Source: Diphasiastrum complanatum (taxonomy: Eukaryota > Streptophyta > Lycopodiopsida > Lycopodiales > Lycopodiaceae). Taken from it: a DNA stretch of 64,000 nucleotides. Positions 24,054-37,300 of this stretch are shown here, in pieces. The notes under the pieces were generated by a model that was not told the origin of the DNA, made no database searches, and worked only from the letters and a program-made list of their open reading frames with translations. Made by a program: the position numbers and the translations under genes. The stretch lies in assembly GCA_029204225.1 (NCBI GenBank), contig CM055093.1:5870933-5934932 (forward strand). Direction: 5' to 3'. Position 1 is the first letter of the stretch; each line of letters starts with the position of its first letter.

Positions 24054-25052
24054 GGAATATCATCGAGCATCAGTACACGAGATGCCTGAGACCTTCAAGA
24101 ATTACACCTTGGACGACGTGGTAATTATGATGCCGCAAGCACAACGAGAACCTGATCAGAGTCAGGAACCAGCGAAACAAGTCTTTGAGGGACCTGCACG
24201 AACACAGTCGATGAACCTTGCCAAGCTAGGTGAAGAAGAAAAGATCGTGCACGTGGGAGAGCAGTTAATCGTGGAGTACAGAGATTATTTTGCCTGGAAT
24301 TACAATGATTTGAAGGGCATCCCACAAGGACTCACCTTGAATCTAGAGAAATGTCAATTTTGGGTTACACATGGCTTGATTCTTGGCCATATAGTGTCTA
24401 GACATGGGATCACCACAGACCTATCGAAGATCAAGATCATTATTGATCTACCACCACCAGGAATGATCCGCGAGGTCTACATCTTTATGGGTCATGCTAA
24501 CTATTACATAATTTTCATTCTAGATTTTGTGGAGTTAGCACGACCAATTTACAAACTCACAACGGATCTACATTGGAATGAGAAATCCCTAAAGGCTTTC
24601 CAGAAGCTTAAAGATGCATTGGTCTCAGCACCAATCTTATGCCCACCCAATTGGTCCATTGAGATTCATGTGCATACGGATGCATCGAAGTATGCAGTAG
24701 GAGTAGTCTTAACCCAGCCAAGAGAACACAAAAAGAACATGTTGCTCTGTGGGCTTTCAGGACAGTATATAAGGGAAGCACTGACCAAACACCATTCTAG
24801 TTGGTTTATGGTCAGGATGTTGTAACGCCCGTAGAGTTTTTGGTCCCTTCATTAAGGATTACCACAACGCAACATCTTGATGAATCCAGATCTCTACAAT
24901 TACACCACAAAGCTCTGTATAAGCTCTGTGAAACACGCTTACTAGTTGTACATGCATTGGCAGCTGAAAAAGAACGACACAAAACATGGCACAATCATAG
25001 GTTAGTCCTGATGTATAAGACCAAGGCGATCAATGATGAGAATTCGATTTGA
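24054..25052 (+). pseudogene. Gypsy pol remnant: RT edge, RNase H start, integrase tail
   Basis: After the nested copia, the frame runs ...HVGEQLIVEYRDYFAWNYNDLKGIP, the lead-in to gypsy reverse transcriptase. It then joins directly to NLEKCQFWVTHGLILGHIVSRHGI, the thumb region, so the catalytic YxDD block is gone. RNase H starts with IEIHVHTDASKYAVGVVLTQ (24660-24720). The next piece, MVYGQDVVTPVEFLVPSLRI (24801-25050), is the integrase C-terminal region and matches the remnant at 54.5 kb. It ends abruptly at MYKTKAINDE. Confidence 0.8.
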
Positions 25053-26217
25053 TGAAGCTTTTACGATTCCCTCTCGAGATTTGGATGCGATCGTTGGACA
25101 CTCCAAGCTGAATCACTCTTACAATCCTCCAGAATGTAGCTTTTATAAAATTGATGCAGCATTCAACATAGTTTCAACCAGGGTGCGAAATCCAAATGAA
25201 TAGGAAAACTTAGACATAAGAAATAATAGCAGAAGCTAATTGCATTCAAGATCATACAACACAAATTGACATGTGCGCAAAGGCTACAATATCGTCTATT
25301 GATTTTCTTCTATGATTCTTCAAGCACTGCATGCATATCCACGCAGTGCGTTGGCGTGAGAGAGATACACTTCTCTCACGGATGTATGTCTCGCTTACTA
25401 GCGGACTCTTGGATCTCTATCGATCCTGATCACTAATCTTGTCTCGCACACAGGCGGACCTTTTGTCTGTATTTCGTCTTGATTGCTTACTAGCATCAGA
25501 CTACTACAGTGTTACACTATGTGTGTATTCTATTGATCTATATGTCAAGTATTATCCAGTAAGTGTGGGCGCTCTATGTAAATCTAAGATTAGAATGATT
25601 AAGGATCTATAACTAATCAGGGAATTACAAGAGCGACAGATTAGCCACGACCTAGATTGTATCTGCTGACATCGTGTCATCAGGACAAATATCTGTACTT
25701 CTGGGTACTTGCGTGATCTTTGCTGGTATTCTTTGGAGCGTGAGGGCAACATGGCTTTCACAATATTTTTCGTGTCGCGTCATTGGTTTCATCTCCGTTG
25801 TTGGACCTAGAGAGAGGATATGAGTTTAATTTTTCTTTCAAGAGTGGCCAAACTAAGGCCATCAAGAAGAGACTCTATAGTTATTATTCATGAATTGTTC
25901 GTGATCGTCTCCCTTGACTTTCGTGTTCGTGAACCGTTCGTCTTTGTTTCCTTTGACTTTCATGTTTGCAAAAGTCTTCGTATTTTGTGTCTCCAGATCT
26001 TCGAGTTCGTGAATGTTTTCGTCGGGCTGAGGGCTAAAAGCTAGCAAAGCTTTGTAGTTAGAAACATTTTGTTTCTTCAATCAAGGGAAAATTAAAATTC
26101 ACAGACGAAAGTTCTTATCGATCAAAGAGATTCTTAATCATGGAGCTATGAATTTGGAGAAGCTAGATGGGACAATGTAGCTAGTTTGTCCATTTGCTCA
26201 CATCCACATGAAATAGC
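25053..26217. other. No gene seen
   Basis: The sequence after the gypsy integrase tail has balanced composition and some repeated words (TCTCTCACGG, CGTTCGTC/TTTCGTGTTCGTG at 25895-25945). It could include part of a gypsy LTR but no second copy exists in the window to test this. No coding frame is supported. Confidence 0.4.
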
Positions 26218-26600
26218 TCAAACATGATAGACCAAGTAAAGTAAACTTGAACAGAACTTCCTTGCTGCTCCTTTGACCTTACTTGAGTCTTCAATAAGCT
26301 GCAAAAGTAGATCCATAACATCTTTGCCAAATAACCTTCCTTTGATGCTCTTGACTAGTTCCAAATTGCCACCTTTCCTTTTGTGTTGTTGAAGCCCTTT
26401 GAGATCAACCTCTTGATCTTCCTCTTGACCATCAAAGTCATTGAACAAACTTTGTTTTCCAGATCCATTACTTGCTGTAAAATCATGAAGACATCCATCT
26501 ACTTGCATAGCATCATCTACACAAGAAGATTCTCCAAAACATGTGAGTAAAGCAAAATGAGTCGCTTCCACTTGCTTACCTTTCTCTTGATCATCAAAGA
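26218..26600 (-). other. Unrecognised open frame, possible gene fragment
   Basis: A minus-strand frame covering 26218-26667 encodes 149 residues, acidic in the middle with several Asp/Glu pairs, then KSIKGRLFGKDVMDLLLQLIEDSSKVKGAARKF. Composition is protein-like rather than repetitive, but I recognise no domain. The part beyond about 26640 overlaps the opposite-strand copia fragment and is probably not its own. It may be a captured host exon or part of an element. Confidence 0.25.
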
Positions 26601-26649
26601 TATCAAGGATATGAATATCTTCAGACTTGAACCTCTGGAGAGAGATGAA

Positions 26650-27430
26650 TATGACAACCTTGTCCAATCCTATGCCATTAAGGAGGAGCTACCAAGTTTG
26701 GAGGCCCTTCAAAGTGTGCTTATTTATGAAGAATCAAGACAAGAGTACAAACTCTTGAGGATGGACAAGCTATCACTCAATCATGATGATGGTAAAGTTC
26801 TATTTGCCAAGCACAAAGAGAGGAGTAGGAAGCAACACCATCACTTCTCTAATGACAAAGCTAAAGACCAAGATGGAGAGGAGGAGGAGGATACCTCTCA
26901 TGCTTCTACTTCAAATCTCAAGAAGAAGAAGATCAAGTGCTTTTATTGCGGCAAGAAAGGCCATTATGCCACCAATTGCTTCAAGAAGAAGAATCAACTC
27001 AATCAAGCCAACATCACCAATGAGAAAGAAGACTATATTGCAAGTGATGGAGAAGGCTCTCTTATGGCATCAAGCTTCTCCTCTTCCACCTTCAACAAGG
27101 ATGACTCATGGTATATTGATAGTGGAGCATCTTCACATATGTGTGGCTCCAAGCACTTTTTTTCATCTATTATGCCTTATGATGGAGTCAAGAAGACCAT
27201 ATACATTGCAAGTAAGTATGAGTGCAATATTGAAGGAGTAGGGATTATTCCCTTGAAGCTTGCATCTTCTAAAGATCTCTTTCTCAACAATGTTCTTTTT
27301 GTCCCAAAGCTTACAAAGAACATCTTAAGTGTTGGCCAACTTCTTGATAGTGGCTTTGATGTCAATTTCAATATTGACAAGTGTGTGATCAAGAAGGATG
27401 GTGAGATCTTGGAACCTGGTCTTGACAAGA
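26650..27430 (+). pseudogene. Copia gag-protease fragment, truncated at both ends
   Basis: The frame begins inside gag (DNLVQSYAIKEELPSLEALQSVLIYEE), continues through a zinc knuckle with all ligands, CFYCGKKGHYATNC (26938-26980), and protease SWYIDSGASSHMC (27107-27145). It ends after LFVPKLTKNILSVGQLLDSGFDVNF, just before the integrase lead-in. There is no LTR on either side. The uninterrupted frame over 750 bases suggests fairly recent loss or capture of this piece. Confidence 0.8.
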
Positions 27431-28500
27431 TCATCTCAATGGCACTCTTTGTAGGCTTGGTTGTTTCTGGCCTCACTGTTTCGTCATCAAGGGGTTGATT
27501 TTCCTGCATTTGATGGTCTGTCTTCTGGACTATCGAGATTAATTGTCGCGGTGTTGTGCTTACAAAATTCAGGTGATCGTGGGCTAACGGGACTTTGACA
27601 TTCCCGGTACTGTCATTTTCCTATTTCATCCTTTAATGTGTCGCTACTATTCAAATTTATTGTGCCATGCATAGTACTGGAATTTGCTTGGACATGCTTT
27701 CATCCAAGAGGAAATGATCCCCTTTTTCGATATCTGTGTAACTCTGCAGTGGGATTGAGGTTCTCACATCATCGATGGCGGTCACCACTACAGATATGCT
27801 ATGAAAAGAGTGATCATTTCCCAATCTCATCTGTAGTAGTCTTTTGCTCACAATAAGTTTTCTCTCGATAAAGGATAGGTTGATGCTAGGGATGGCATCT
27901 CCTTTGAATGTTATGCTTGCCTCCATTGCCATTGAAAATATAGCAATCAAAGAGAGACCTATAAAATTTCGAGGAAAATGGTATATGGAATAATTGTTTG
28001 GTACATTATGTTACATACATATATTCAGTTTGCAATAACTAAGATACACTTGCAATATCCAGACAAACTACAAAGATGTCAAACGTGGTAGATGAGAAAA
28101 AAAAATTGAAGGTCATAATGACTTCAATATTTGGCAATATTCAGGTGGATAATAAACATGTGGTGTGTCGTAATGGATACGATGTCCAGGTCATACTGAC
28201 TACATTAGTTTGCATTGTTTGGATAAACAACAAGCATGACAAACCTCGAAAATGATATAATGACATCAATCCTCTGTAGTATTGAGAAAGACAATAAACT
28301 TGTCAAATGCGGCAATGAATATATATAGCCAGGTTGAAATGACTACAACAGTTTGCAATTTTGTAGATAGACAACAAGCATGTCAAATGTGTATAATCAT
28401 AAAATATATTAATTATGCAAATATAACGAGCTACTGATAGGTCTTTTACTTCCAAAAAGACATACCTACAAGCTGATTGCAAACTGATTGCACCAATGAT
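27431..28500. other. Intergenic, no gene seen
   Basis: AT-rich sequence with loosely repeated phrases about 80-110 bases apart (GACAACAAGCATG/GACAATAAACTTG with GACTACA or GACATCA, 28060-28390), which may be an old tandem repeat. No coding support. Confidence 0.4.
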
Positions 28501-28539
28501 CGATGCAAAAGAACAAGTTCTACACAAAAAGCTCCTGAA

Positions 28540-28870
28540 TAGGCTCCTCAGTCTTCACCAAAAGCAGGGAACACAGGCTCCACACAAAGTTTTAGAACAG
28601 ACTTTGCACAGTCGTCACCAAAAGCGGAGAACATTGGCTTTACACAAAAAGCTCCAAAACATGCTCCACATAAAAAATCGCGAGAATAGGCTCCACACGC
28701 AATGCTCCAAAACAAGCTACACAGGGACTTTTGGCTTGGAGTTCAAGAATGAACCATAACACTGATTCAAATTGGACTATCCAACAGACACTTCCTAGTG
28801 CTAGCTGCCAGATGCTATTGCTAGTGCCAAATGCTAATGCTAGTGCTAGTGCTAATGTGGAAGGCAATTG
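28540..28870. repeat. Short degenerate repeats (ACACAAAAAGCTCC; GCTAGTGCTA)
   Basis: Variants of CTCCACACAAA, ACACAAAAAGCTCC and CACCAAAAGCRGRGAACA recur at roughly 30-40 base intervals from 28510 to 28720. A second array of GCTAGTGCTAATG words follows at 28795-28870. Frames through them are by-products. Confidence 0.6.
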
Positions 28871-29039
28871 CTAGTGTCAGTGTGGGAGACAATTTCTTAC
28901 TAGCATGACATTGAGTTTTTAAGTTATCTTTCACCCAGATGGGCATGTTTTTGCCTATCTTTCACATAACATGTATACTACAAGTGTACCTTTCAAACCA
29001 AAAACCAGCCAGTTGTAACTAGATAAGTGTAAAGAAAAG

Positions 29040-29236
29040 AGAGAGTCAGAGATAGAGGACAGCTGGCCAAGTTCCAGCGGGAGAGACAGTGACTCAGCCA
29101 GGGCACAGCCATTGGGGGGAGAGAGAGAGAGCGTGTTCATGCTCCAGACAGCCAACATGAGTTACAGCTCGTTCATATCCAGAGCGAGAGAGAGAGAGAG
29201 AGAGACAGAGACAGAGGCAACCAGCAAGCACCATTC

Positions 29237-29283
<47 letters not shown>

Positions 29284-29500
29284 TTCATGCCAGAGAGAGA
29301 GAGATAGCGAGCTGGTTCATGCCCCAGACAGCCAACGAGAGACTTGGAGCTCCTTCATGCCCAGAGAGAGAGAGAGAGCTAGAGAGGCAGCCAACGAGAC
29401 TTGGAGAGCCAGCGAGCCAGTCAGCCAGCCAGCGAGCACCATCTATTGAGTGTGAGGGATCCAAAAACACAGAGCTACGTTCACAGGCTGTCAAGTAGTG
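29040..29500. repeat. GA-rich minisatellite
   Basis: Runs of GAGAGA (the longest at 29238-29279) alternate with copies of GTTCATGCCCCAGACAGCCAACGAGA and AGCCAGC words. The region codes only for Arg/Glu or Ser/Leu repeats on either strand and is not a gene. Confidence 0.85.
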
Positions 29501-29570
29501 CAAATGCCGTCTTTTTTTATTTGAAAAGTTTTTTAGTCAGTTGAAAGTAATGACTAGCGCTAGTTATGAT

Positions 29571-29784
29571 CAGGGCCAGAAAAAGGCTAGCGCCGGCGCT
29601 AGCTTTTTATTGCAAATGTAAAACTACTTGTGGTATCAGAAAAAGAAAGCCAGAAAAAGACTAGCACCGGCGCTAGCCTTTTTTTGGCCCTTAATTTTTT
29701 TTATTGCAAATGCAAAATTAACTATGGTATCATAAAAACAAAGCCAAAAAAAGGCTAGCGCCGACGCTAGCCTTTTTTTGGCTC
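29571..29784. repeat. Three tandem hairpin units centred on GCTAGCGCCGGCGCTAGC
   Basis: Near-perfect palindromes lie at 29586-29603, 29659-29677 and 29753-29772, spaced 73 and 94 bases apart, each followed by a T-run and by TTATTGCAAATG..GTATCA in the first two. The third is the best: GCCAAAAAAAGGCTAGCG pairs exactly with CGCTAGCCTTTTTTTGGC (29743-29781). The units would form strong hairpins with A/T-rich bases. Confidence 0.85.
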
Positions 29785-30691
29785 TGAAAGCAAGTGTATT
29801 AGTCAATACAAACAGTAGTGTTGGCCTTGCCTTGAAGGTTTTGATTATTTGGTGTCGGAAACAATCAATGGCTAGCGCTCAAGCATGACTATATCATTGT
29901 ACGTTTCCAGAGTTTACCGCTTTTTCAAGGTAGCCTGAAATTATTTTTCAAGTTATTGACTTGCTTCTAGGATTCTACACTTATCAATGAGCAAAGCCAA
30001 GTGTACTGCATGTAGTAAGCAGAGTGAAATATCTCAATGGCGGTTACACATTCATTTTATGGCATGCATCCTACAAGAGTGCAACACATCTATAGTTCTC
30101 CTGTAAGAAATCAGTGACCGTTATCAGTGGCTTCCTTATCAAAGAACAACCAGTGAATGAGGGCCAGAATGTGAAATTTTAATCATCATTACTTTTGGAT
30201 TTATGTTTTTGCATAGGGAGTCAGAAGGCCAAAACATGAAGAGGTCGTACCGTTGGGAGGCTCTACCCCCCAATCCCCCTGCCGGGGGGCTATCATCCCT
30301 CAGGCACCCTATTTCTCGGGAAGCTCGGCCCCTTGAACCCCCCAGCACTTCCTGCTATGCAATCTAGCCATCTCCTAACCATCATGGTCTCACAGTAGAC
30401 CCCATACTAACATCCGCACTCAATTATGGCTTCTTCTCATAGTGGGGTCCTTACAAACTTGAGCTCACAGATAACTAGTGACTACTAAATTTGGAGGTGA
30501 ATGTTTAGTTATGTCTAACAGACACAAACTAGTGCACATAAAACGACTTCTTTGCATTTTCAACTTTTGAAAGCGAATTAAATTCAAAGTACCATCCAGA
30601 TTCTGTTTGTTATTCTATGGAGATTTACTTGCAGGTCTCAGAGATTAACATGAAATTATTATTTCTATGTTGTGCATACCACCCCATTTAA
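29785..30691. other. Intergenic with a short GC-rich block
   Basis: A block of C- and G-runs at about 30255-30350 (CCCCCCAATCCCCCTGCCGGGGGGC) differs sharply from its AT-rich surroundings. No gene is supported. The region just before 30692 would be the promoter of the following gene; no clear TATA box was chosen. Confidence 0.4.
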
Positions 30692-33571
30692 ATGGCCAGA
30701 TCAAACTATCGGCTACGATCGTCATGTCGTAGCTCTCAGCCCAACCTATCATGCAGTGAGCAGTCCATCGAGAATAGTGTTGCTGGCACAGATAGAGTGG
30801 GCACACGTGATTGCGATTATGGTCTTTCTTCCCAGTTGACTGCTTTGCCTCTAGTGCTTGAGCAACCTGCCACCCTACACCGAGAGTATCCCTTGCAGGA
30901 AGATGCGCCTAGCAATGTTGACCTTGGCCAGTGTTCTGAGAGCATACCCGCAGAGCGACCGAGTGACACAGCTATCATTGTCCCAAGCTTGTTCGGCAAG
31001 GAGATTCAGACAGACATACTACAAGTATGATTTGGATTCACAAATAAAGCTAGTCATAATCTCATGTTTGCAAAATTACATCGTAATATACATGATTCCG
31101 TTTTGCAGGATGTTGTATCCTCTTTTAGACAAAACAGAGCCAGGCCCCCTCCTTTCGTTCCTTTGTGTCGCCTTGTGGTGAACGAAACCATTCGTACGGT
31201 AAAAGAGGATATACCTGAATTCCTTAATATGTTTCGTGACTATGGATACCTTAGGGAGCTGGGCATATTTCTTGTATCTTTGAAAAGAATCGGGTAACCT
31301 GATTTAGAGGTGACACAATATGACCTTGACCAGTGGGGTCCAATATGGCGCGAGGTCAATGATGAATTTGAGCAAGATTTGGCCGGCAATGAAGAGTGGG
31401 CTCATCTGTCTAACAAGAAGTTCATCATATGGGATGGGAACCACAGAGCACAGGCTTGGATGAGCCAAATCCATCAAGTTAAATACTTTGGCATTATTAT
31501 AATATGTAAATATTGTTGCATTGAATTTGATACATATAAACATAGTTGCGTATAGCTGCATGTTGTTTGAAGAGGCCATTAATTGGTTATAAAAACTACC
31601 AATATATTGTCACAATATCTTTCCACTGCAATCTTTAATCGATAGGTTTTCTTTACGTTTCATCGATATAAAATTGTGAATGTGCAATCATGTGATGATT
31701 TGTCCTGTGGTAGACTTTCCCACCATCAAGGCCCGCCATGTTAGGGTTGAGTGAAGTTTCCTAGAGGTATCTAGGGTCCGCAAGGGAGAGCTGATATTGG
31801 CATTGAACTCCATGAACAGGTTAGCCAAAATCAAAGTGATACTTGTGTGTAGTTTGTGTTTTGGATTTCTCTTGAAACCAGGTTGGTTTACAATAAACAG
31901 TGGTGTTGTAGGTTGACAAATACATGTCACCAAAAGATCAGATATGGATGGAGATTGAGATGAGGAGGGAACACAAGAATACAAGGAGGGCATGGTACAA
32001 TTGCCCTATGGCCATTCTTGGGCAACTTGTCTTGAAGGTATGTCTTTGACCACGTCGTGGATAGTGAAAGTGGTTTCTATTAGTCAATTTATTTTTCTAT
32101 CAAGTCTCTAAAATTGGATCTATTATTGTTTGGCCGATTCATGCAGGATGACTACAAACGGATGCTAGAATCTGCTATGGCCAAGATAGACATAAGCAAG
32201 TTGTCTCTAGATGAAGTGTAGATTCATTATAATGCTGCTGTCAAGGCAAGTACATGGTCATGGTCGATGGATGTATACATTCATTTCACATGTTGTGTTT
32301 GTGTTTGTAAAAAATATACTAACATTCTATGCAATCAGGTTGTAGAGACATCGATCAAGGACAAAGCGTATAGGTTGTCATATATCGCCAATCCCGCAAA
32401 TGGATCTGGTTTCTTTTAGATTCTATACAATCTGGACTGGAATTCGAGGGGACTAGTTGTGACAGAAGACAAGCTACAAATGATTGCTTCCTCTACAATT
32501 GGACCTGCAAAGTAAGCAAATCTCTGATTGATCATTAGTTGATTTGTTAATGGGTTGCTTTGTTTGCAAGTTCGTGTATCACATGATGGAATGACTACTT
32601 TACACATGATTGCAGGAAAAAGGAGATTTTGGCTACCTTGGCTGGTGACAAACAAATCAGAGAATCCCATGGCATGAGTTTAGACAATAAGGGATTCCGC
32701 AAATATATGGCCAAGGAAACATATTGGTGGCATTTGACAGAGGCAGCCAAGAGCATATTGGCTCCATTGGCCGCGGGCCTTGAGCAACTACCAAAAGAAG
32801 ATGCCTACTTTAGGAGGCAGCGTCAATTGCATTTCAAACATGCATTTGGCAACTTGGAAAAGGACATGAGAAATGCAAATCCTGTGGAAAAACAGCCAGG
32901 ATTACCACATGCAGCGAGACGACTAGCATACATGTACCAAAATTGCACCGCTCATGTTTTTGCCTTTTCTACATCCATGCAGTGTCATTAAAGCATGGGG
33001 CTTTTCATGATAGGTGGCTTCTCTCGTTGAAAGATGAGCATATTATAGACAGGATCCCTTTGGAAGTTTTTGATTGGATGAGTTTTGAGAGCACCTCCTC
33101 CATGTATCCCTCTGAGCGGAAGGAGCTTGGCCTCACACGGTGGGAGCTTACCATATGCCCCTGGTGGCTTGACTACCCTAGAGAGGTAATTCCCACTTCT
33201 GAGGAAAACTTACATGTATCATTCCAGCAGACTGTCCATGACCGCTCCATGTCTCATGCGATTCTTGATGATATGGTCACCATGGTTGACTTGAAGACTA
33301 AATCTTTACGAACAATAAGAAATTTTTTGAAAAGTCACTCAGTTTCTAGTGCATGTATTCAAGGAAAACCGTGTAGGGCTGTGGCAAAGTTGGTGTTTGC
33401 TGACTTTCCCACCTCACTCGGTGTAGCTTTCATCCAAGAGAAATCCACACCCATTTGGAATGTATTCTCGGAACCACTATCCGTAGCATGCGCTGTCGTT
33501 GCTGATTTGTATGTTGCCGATGAGGGTTGGTTCATGACACTTTCCTATTAGAAAGTGTCAAGGCTATAGCC

Positions 33572-34233
33572 TGTAAAAATTACAGCAAATAAGGATCTTA
33601 AAACACTTGAAATGATGAGGGAAACAATAGATTATGATTTCATAAGATCAGCACAAGTTGAACCATCAAAATCCATCAAAAATCTATGCTTGAACCTCAC
33701 TAAATGGCCCAAATCCTTGAAGAAGGATTCACACGTGTGAAAGTACGACCTCCCACAGTTTGAGTACTGTACACCAAACCTACATTCAATCCTATAATCA
33801 TTAGTAATCACAAGTACTCAAACAATTATGAACTTAGAGAGCAATTGCACCATTATGAGAGAAAAATCATGAAATTGCTTGATTGATTTTGGTGAGATAT
33901 CATCACCTATATATACATGATCCATCACGGTTTTGGGTAGGTATGAGTAGCCCTAAACCTATCCCTAATGCTAATTTTGGTGGATCTTTCATCCCTACGG
34001 AGATCCCTCAACAATGCAAAAATTACCAAAAAGAGCTCCTATTTTTTCTCTCTTGTATCTAAGCATAATTTGGACTCATTCCAAAGGTCGTAACACTTAG
34101 GTCTACTTGAGAACATCCTTATGAATGGAATCCTATGCTATTTGGCACGTGTGACAAGCCACATCATGACCATCTAACTATTTACAAGTCATATGACCAA
34201 AACTAGTCAAGCTAGAATTGTGAATTTTTTACA
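33572..34233 (-). repeat. 3' LTR of minus-strand copia
   Basis: Starts TGTAAAAATTACAG and ends GTGAATTTTTTACA on the plus strand. It is about 20 bp shorter than its partner, lacking a block present at 38630-38650 (AAGTTAGGGTTGG). CACACGTGTG lies at 33730-33739. A TATATATA string occurs near 33911. Confidence 0.92.
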
Positions 34234-34300
34234 CTCCTCCTCACTATCTAGCTTGGTTCAATCATTGCTTTACTAATCACTCCAAGTGATGATCTGAACT

Positions 34301-37300
34301 TCATAAAAGGTGTTTTTGAAGTGGTTTAGTAAGTATATCAGCTACACATTCATTTCTTGGAACATGCTCCAAAGCAATCTCCTTGGCTTGCACCATTTCT
34401 CTCACAAAGTGATGGCATACCTCAATGTGATTAGATCTTGCATGGAAGATTGGGTTAGAGGCAAGATGTTTGGCTGATATATTGTCATTGTAGATGATTG
34501 GTTCCTCATCTAAATCCATGATCTTTAGCTCCACCAATAATCTCTTGATCCAAAGTACCTCCTTTGTAGTGGTTGTCAAAGCTTTGTACTCGACCTCGGT
34601 TGAAGATAGAGATATAGTTTCTTGCTTTTCTGAAAGCCATGAAACCACACCTTATCCTATGAAAGTTGAATAGGCACTTGTTGATTTCCTATCCCTCTTG
34701 TCCCCTGCAAAATCTGAATCACTAAATGCATGAAGGTTAATCACATCTCCTCTATATAGAATCCCAAAATCCAATGTACTCGAGATGTATCTTAGAATCC
34801 TCTTAGCCTTTTTCCAATGGATATTCAATGGCTTTTGCATGGATTGGCTCAACCTACATACACTAAAGCTAAGATCTGGTCTAGTTATAGTGATCCACAT
34901 TAAGGAACCTATAAGTTGCCTAAACAAAGTGATGTCCATGAAGGATCTTTCATCATCTTCATTTGGCACTTTTACATCTTGCTCCATTGGTGTGTCAACA
35001 CTTTTGCATACTTCCATCTTAAACTTCTTCAAAAGACTTTGAGCATAATTTACTTGACTTATAAAGATAAAATCAGACCCTCTAAGTACTTCTATGCCTA
35101 AGATGAAGTGAAGACACCCTAGATCTACCATCTTGAATTCTAAGGATAGATCTATCTTGATTTTTTCAATACCATCAACACTATTTCCACTAATGATGAT
35201 GTCATCTACATAAATGAGTAAAAGTACAATACCAACATCATCAAACTTAATGTAAAGAGTGGGATCATATTCGCTTTGAACAAAAGAAAGTGAAATAAGA
35301 TAGCAATGTAGTCTTGAATTCCAAGATCTCGAGGCTTGCTTCAAGCCATAGATGCTTCTTTGGAGATGGCATACTTTGTTCTCCATTCCATGCTTGATGA
35401 ACCCTTGTGGCTGCTCCATATAGATATCCTCTTCCAAAAAACCATTCAAGAAAGCATTAGAGACATCCATTTGACATAGAATCCATCCAAAATGTGATGC
35501 AAGTGAAATGATTAGCCTTATTGTGACCATCTTGGCCACAGGTGCAAAAGTTTCCTCATAGTCTATCCCCCTCTCTTGAGCATAACCTTTTGCAACTAAT
35601 ATTGCTTTATGTTTGTTAACACTCCCATTTGCATTCAACTTAAGCTTGAAGACCCACTTGCATCCTATTACATTCCTTTGAGGTCTCTCAACAAGCAACC
35701 AAGTTTCATTCTCAATCAAGGCATCATACTCATCCAAAATAGCTTTATACCATTCTTTGGAGTTCAATGCATCTTCAACATTAGATGGTTCTTCAAAACT
35801 AGATAAAGCATAAGAAGTGGATGAGATACCCTCAACTTGCTGTCCTTTGCCTTGATATGTGAGCCTTGATGGCTCTACTTTTGCCCTTGAAGATCTCCTT
35901 GGCGTGATAGGTGGGTTTGGTGCTTGCTCCTCCATGAGCTCCACCTCAAAACCAAGATCTTGCTCCTCGGCCATCTTCTTCTTGATTGTTGGAGCACTTG
36001 AGACTTCTTCAAGCATATGCATATGATGTTCATCAAAGATGACATCCTTGAAACAACAAATTTGTTCAAGGATGGGAGATAGACTTTGTAGCCCTTGCTT
36101 GAGCTTGCATATCCAAGCATGATCCCTCTTGTGGAAGATGGATCCTCCTTGGTTCTTGTTTCCAATGGCACATGCACATAACATATACACCCAAAAACTT
36201 TCAAGTGATTAAGATTGGGTTTCTTTCCATACAACATCTCATAAGGAGTTTTGCCTTCAATTGCTTTGCAAGACACCCTATTCATCAAGTAGTTTGCACA
36301 TACAAGAGACTCACCCCAAAAGGATTTGGGCAAACAAGCATCTAATCTTAAAGCCTTAGAACATTCACATAATGTTCTATTCCTTCTTTCAGCAACTCCA
36401 TTTTGTTGAGGAGTGTAAGGACAAGAAGTCTCTTTCTTGATCCCTTCCTCCTCACAAAAGGCCTTGAACTCATTGGAGATGAATTCTCCACCATTGTCAC
36501 TTCTAAGAATCTTGATGCTATGATTATGATGCTTTTCCACAAACAACTTGAACTTTACAAAAGTATCAAATACTTGAGACTTGAAGGAAAGTAAGAACAC
36601 CCAACAATATCTTGAGTAGTCATCAATGAAGGTTAAAAACATGGATGAACCTCCATTAGATTTGGTGCTAGCAATGTGCACATCCGAGTGTATGAGTTCA
36701 AGAGGATGAGATGACTTTGTGATGGAGTTAGGAAACACCTTCTTATGTGCCTTGGATCAGGCACAAGCTTCACAAACCTTGTCTTCCTTCCCAATAGACC
36801 TTGGTAGGCCTAAATCATACTCCTCCTTGATCATAGCCTCCATGGAACCCGAGTTGACATAGTCTTTTGTGCCATAAAGTAAAGGTAGATATCTTGCTCT
36901 TCTCGACCAACATGACAACATTAGCATCCACAAATGCATCCAACTTATAAAGTTTGCCAAGTCTAGTGCCCTTAGCCACTATCTTCTTCTTCTTGATGAA
37001 ACATTTATTTGAAGCAAAGTCAACATTGAAACCATTGTCTACCATTTGGCCAACACTTAGTAGATTCTTTGTTATTGTAGGAATGTACAAAACACCTTCT
37101 ATGTTGATCTTTTTGGAAGACCCTAATCAAAGGGGAATGCTACCAACTCCTTCAATCTTACAAACTTCATCATTTGCTGTATAGATAGACTTTATAGGTC
37201 CATCATAAGATAAGAGAGAAGAGAAAAACTCCCTTTTACTAGTCATGTGTGAACTAGCACCCGAGTCAATCCACCAAGGATCTTCTCCTTTGACTTGCAT

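Larger units (their letters stand above)
16725..25052 (+). mobile_element. Ty3/gypsy-type element, internally deleted, interrupted by a copia element
   Basis: Gag, zinc-knuckle, protease-like and linker pieces run from 16725 to 19807, and pol pieces from 24054 to 25052; a copia element sits between with a 5-bp target duplication. I could not identify LTRs or a primer site, so the limits given are those of coding remnants. After FAWNYNDLKGIP the sequence jumps to LNLEKCQFWV, skipping the fingers and palm of reverse transcriptase. After the RNase H start it jumps to the integrase tail, skipping the integrase core. The element cannot be autonomous. Confidence 0.8.

Noticed and set aside
29094-29503. 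Frames of 64-128 codons in the GA-rich region
   Set aside because: Low-complexity products of GAGA runs and short repeats; both strands are open for the same reason.
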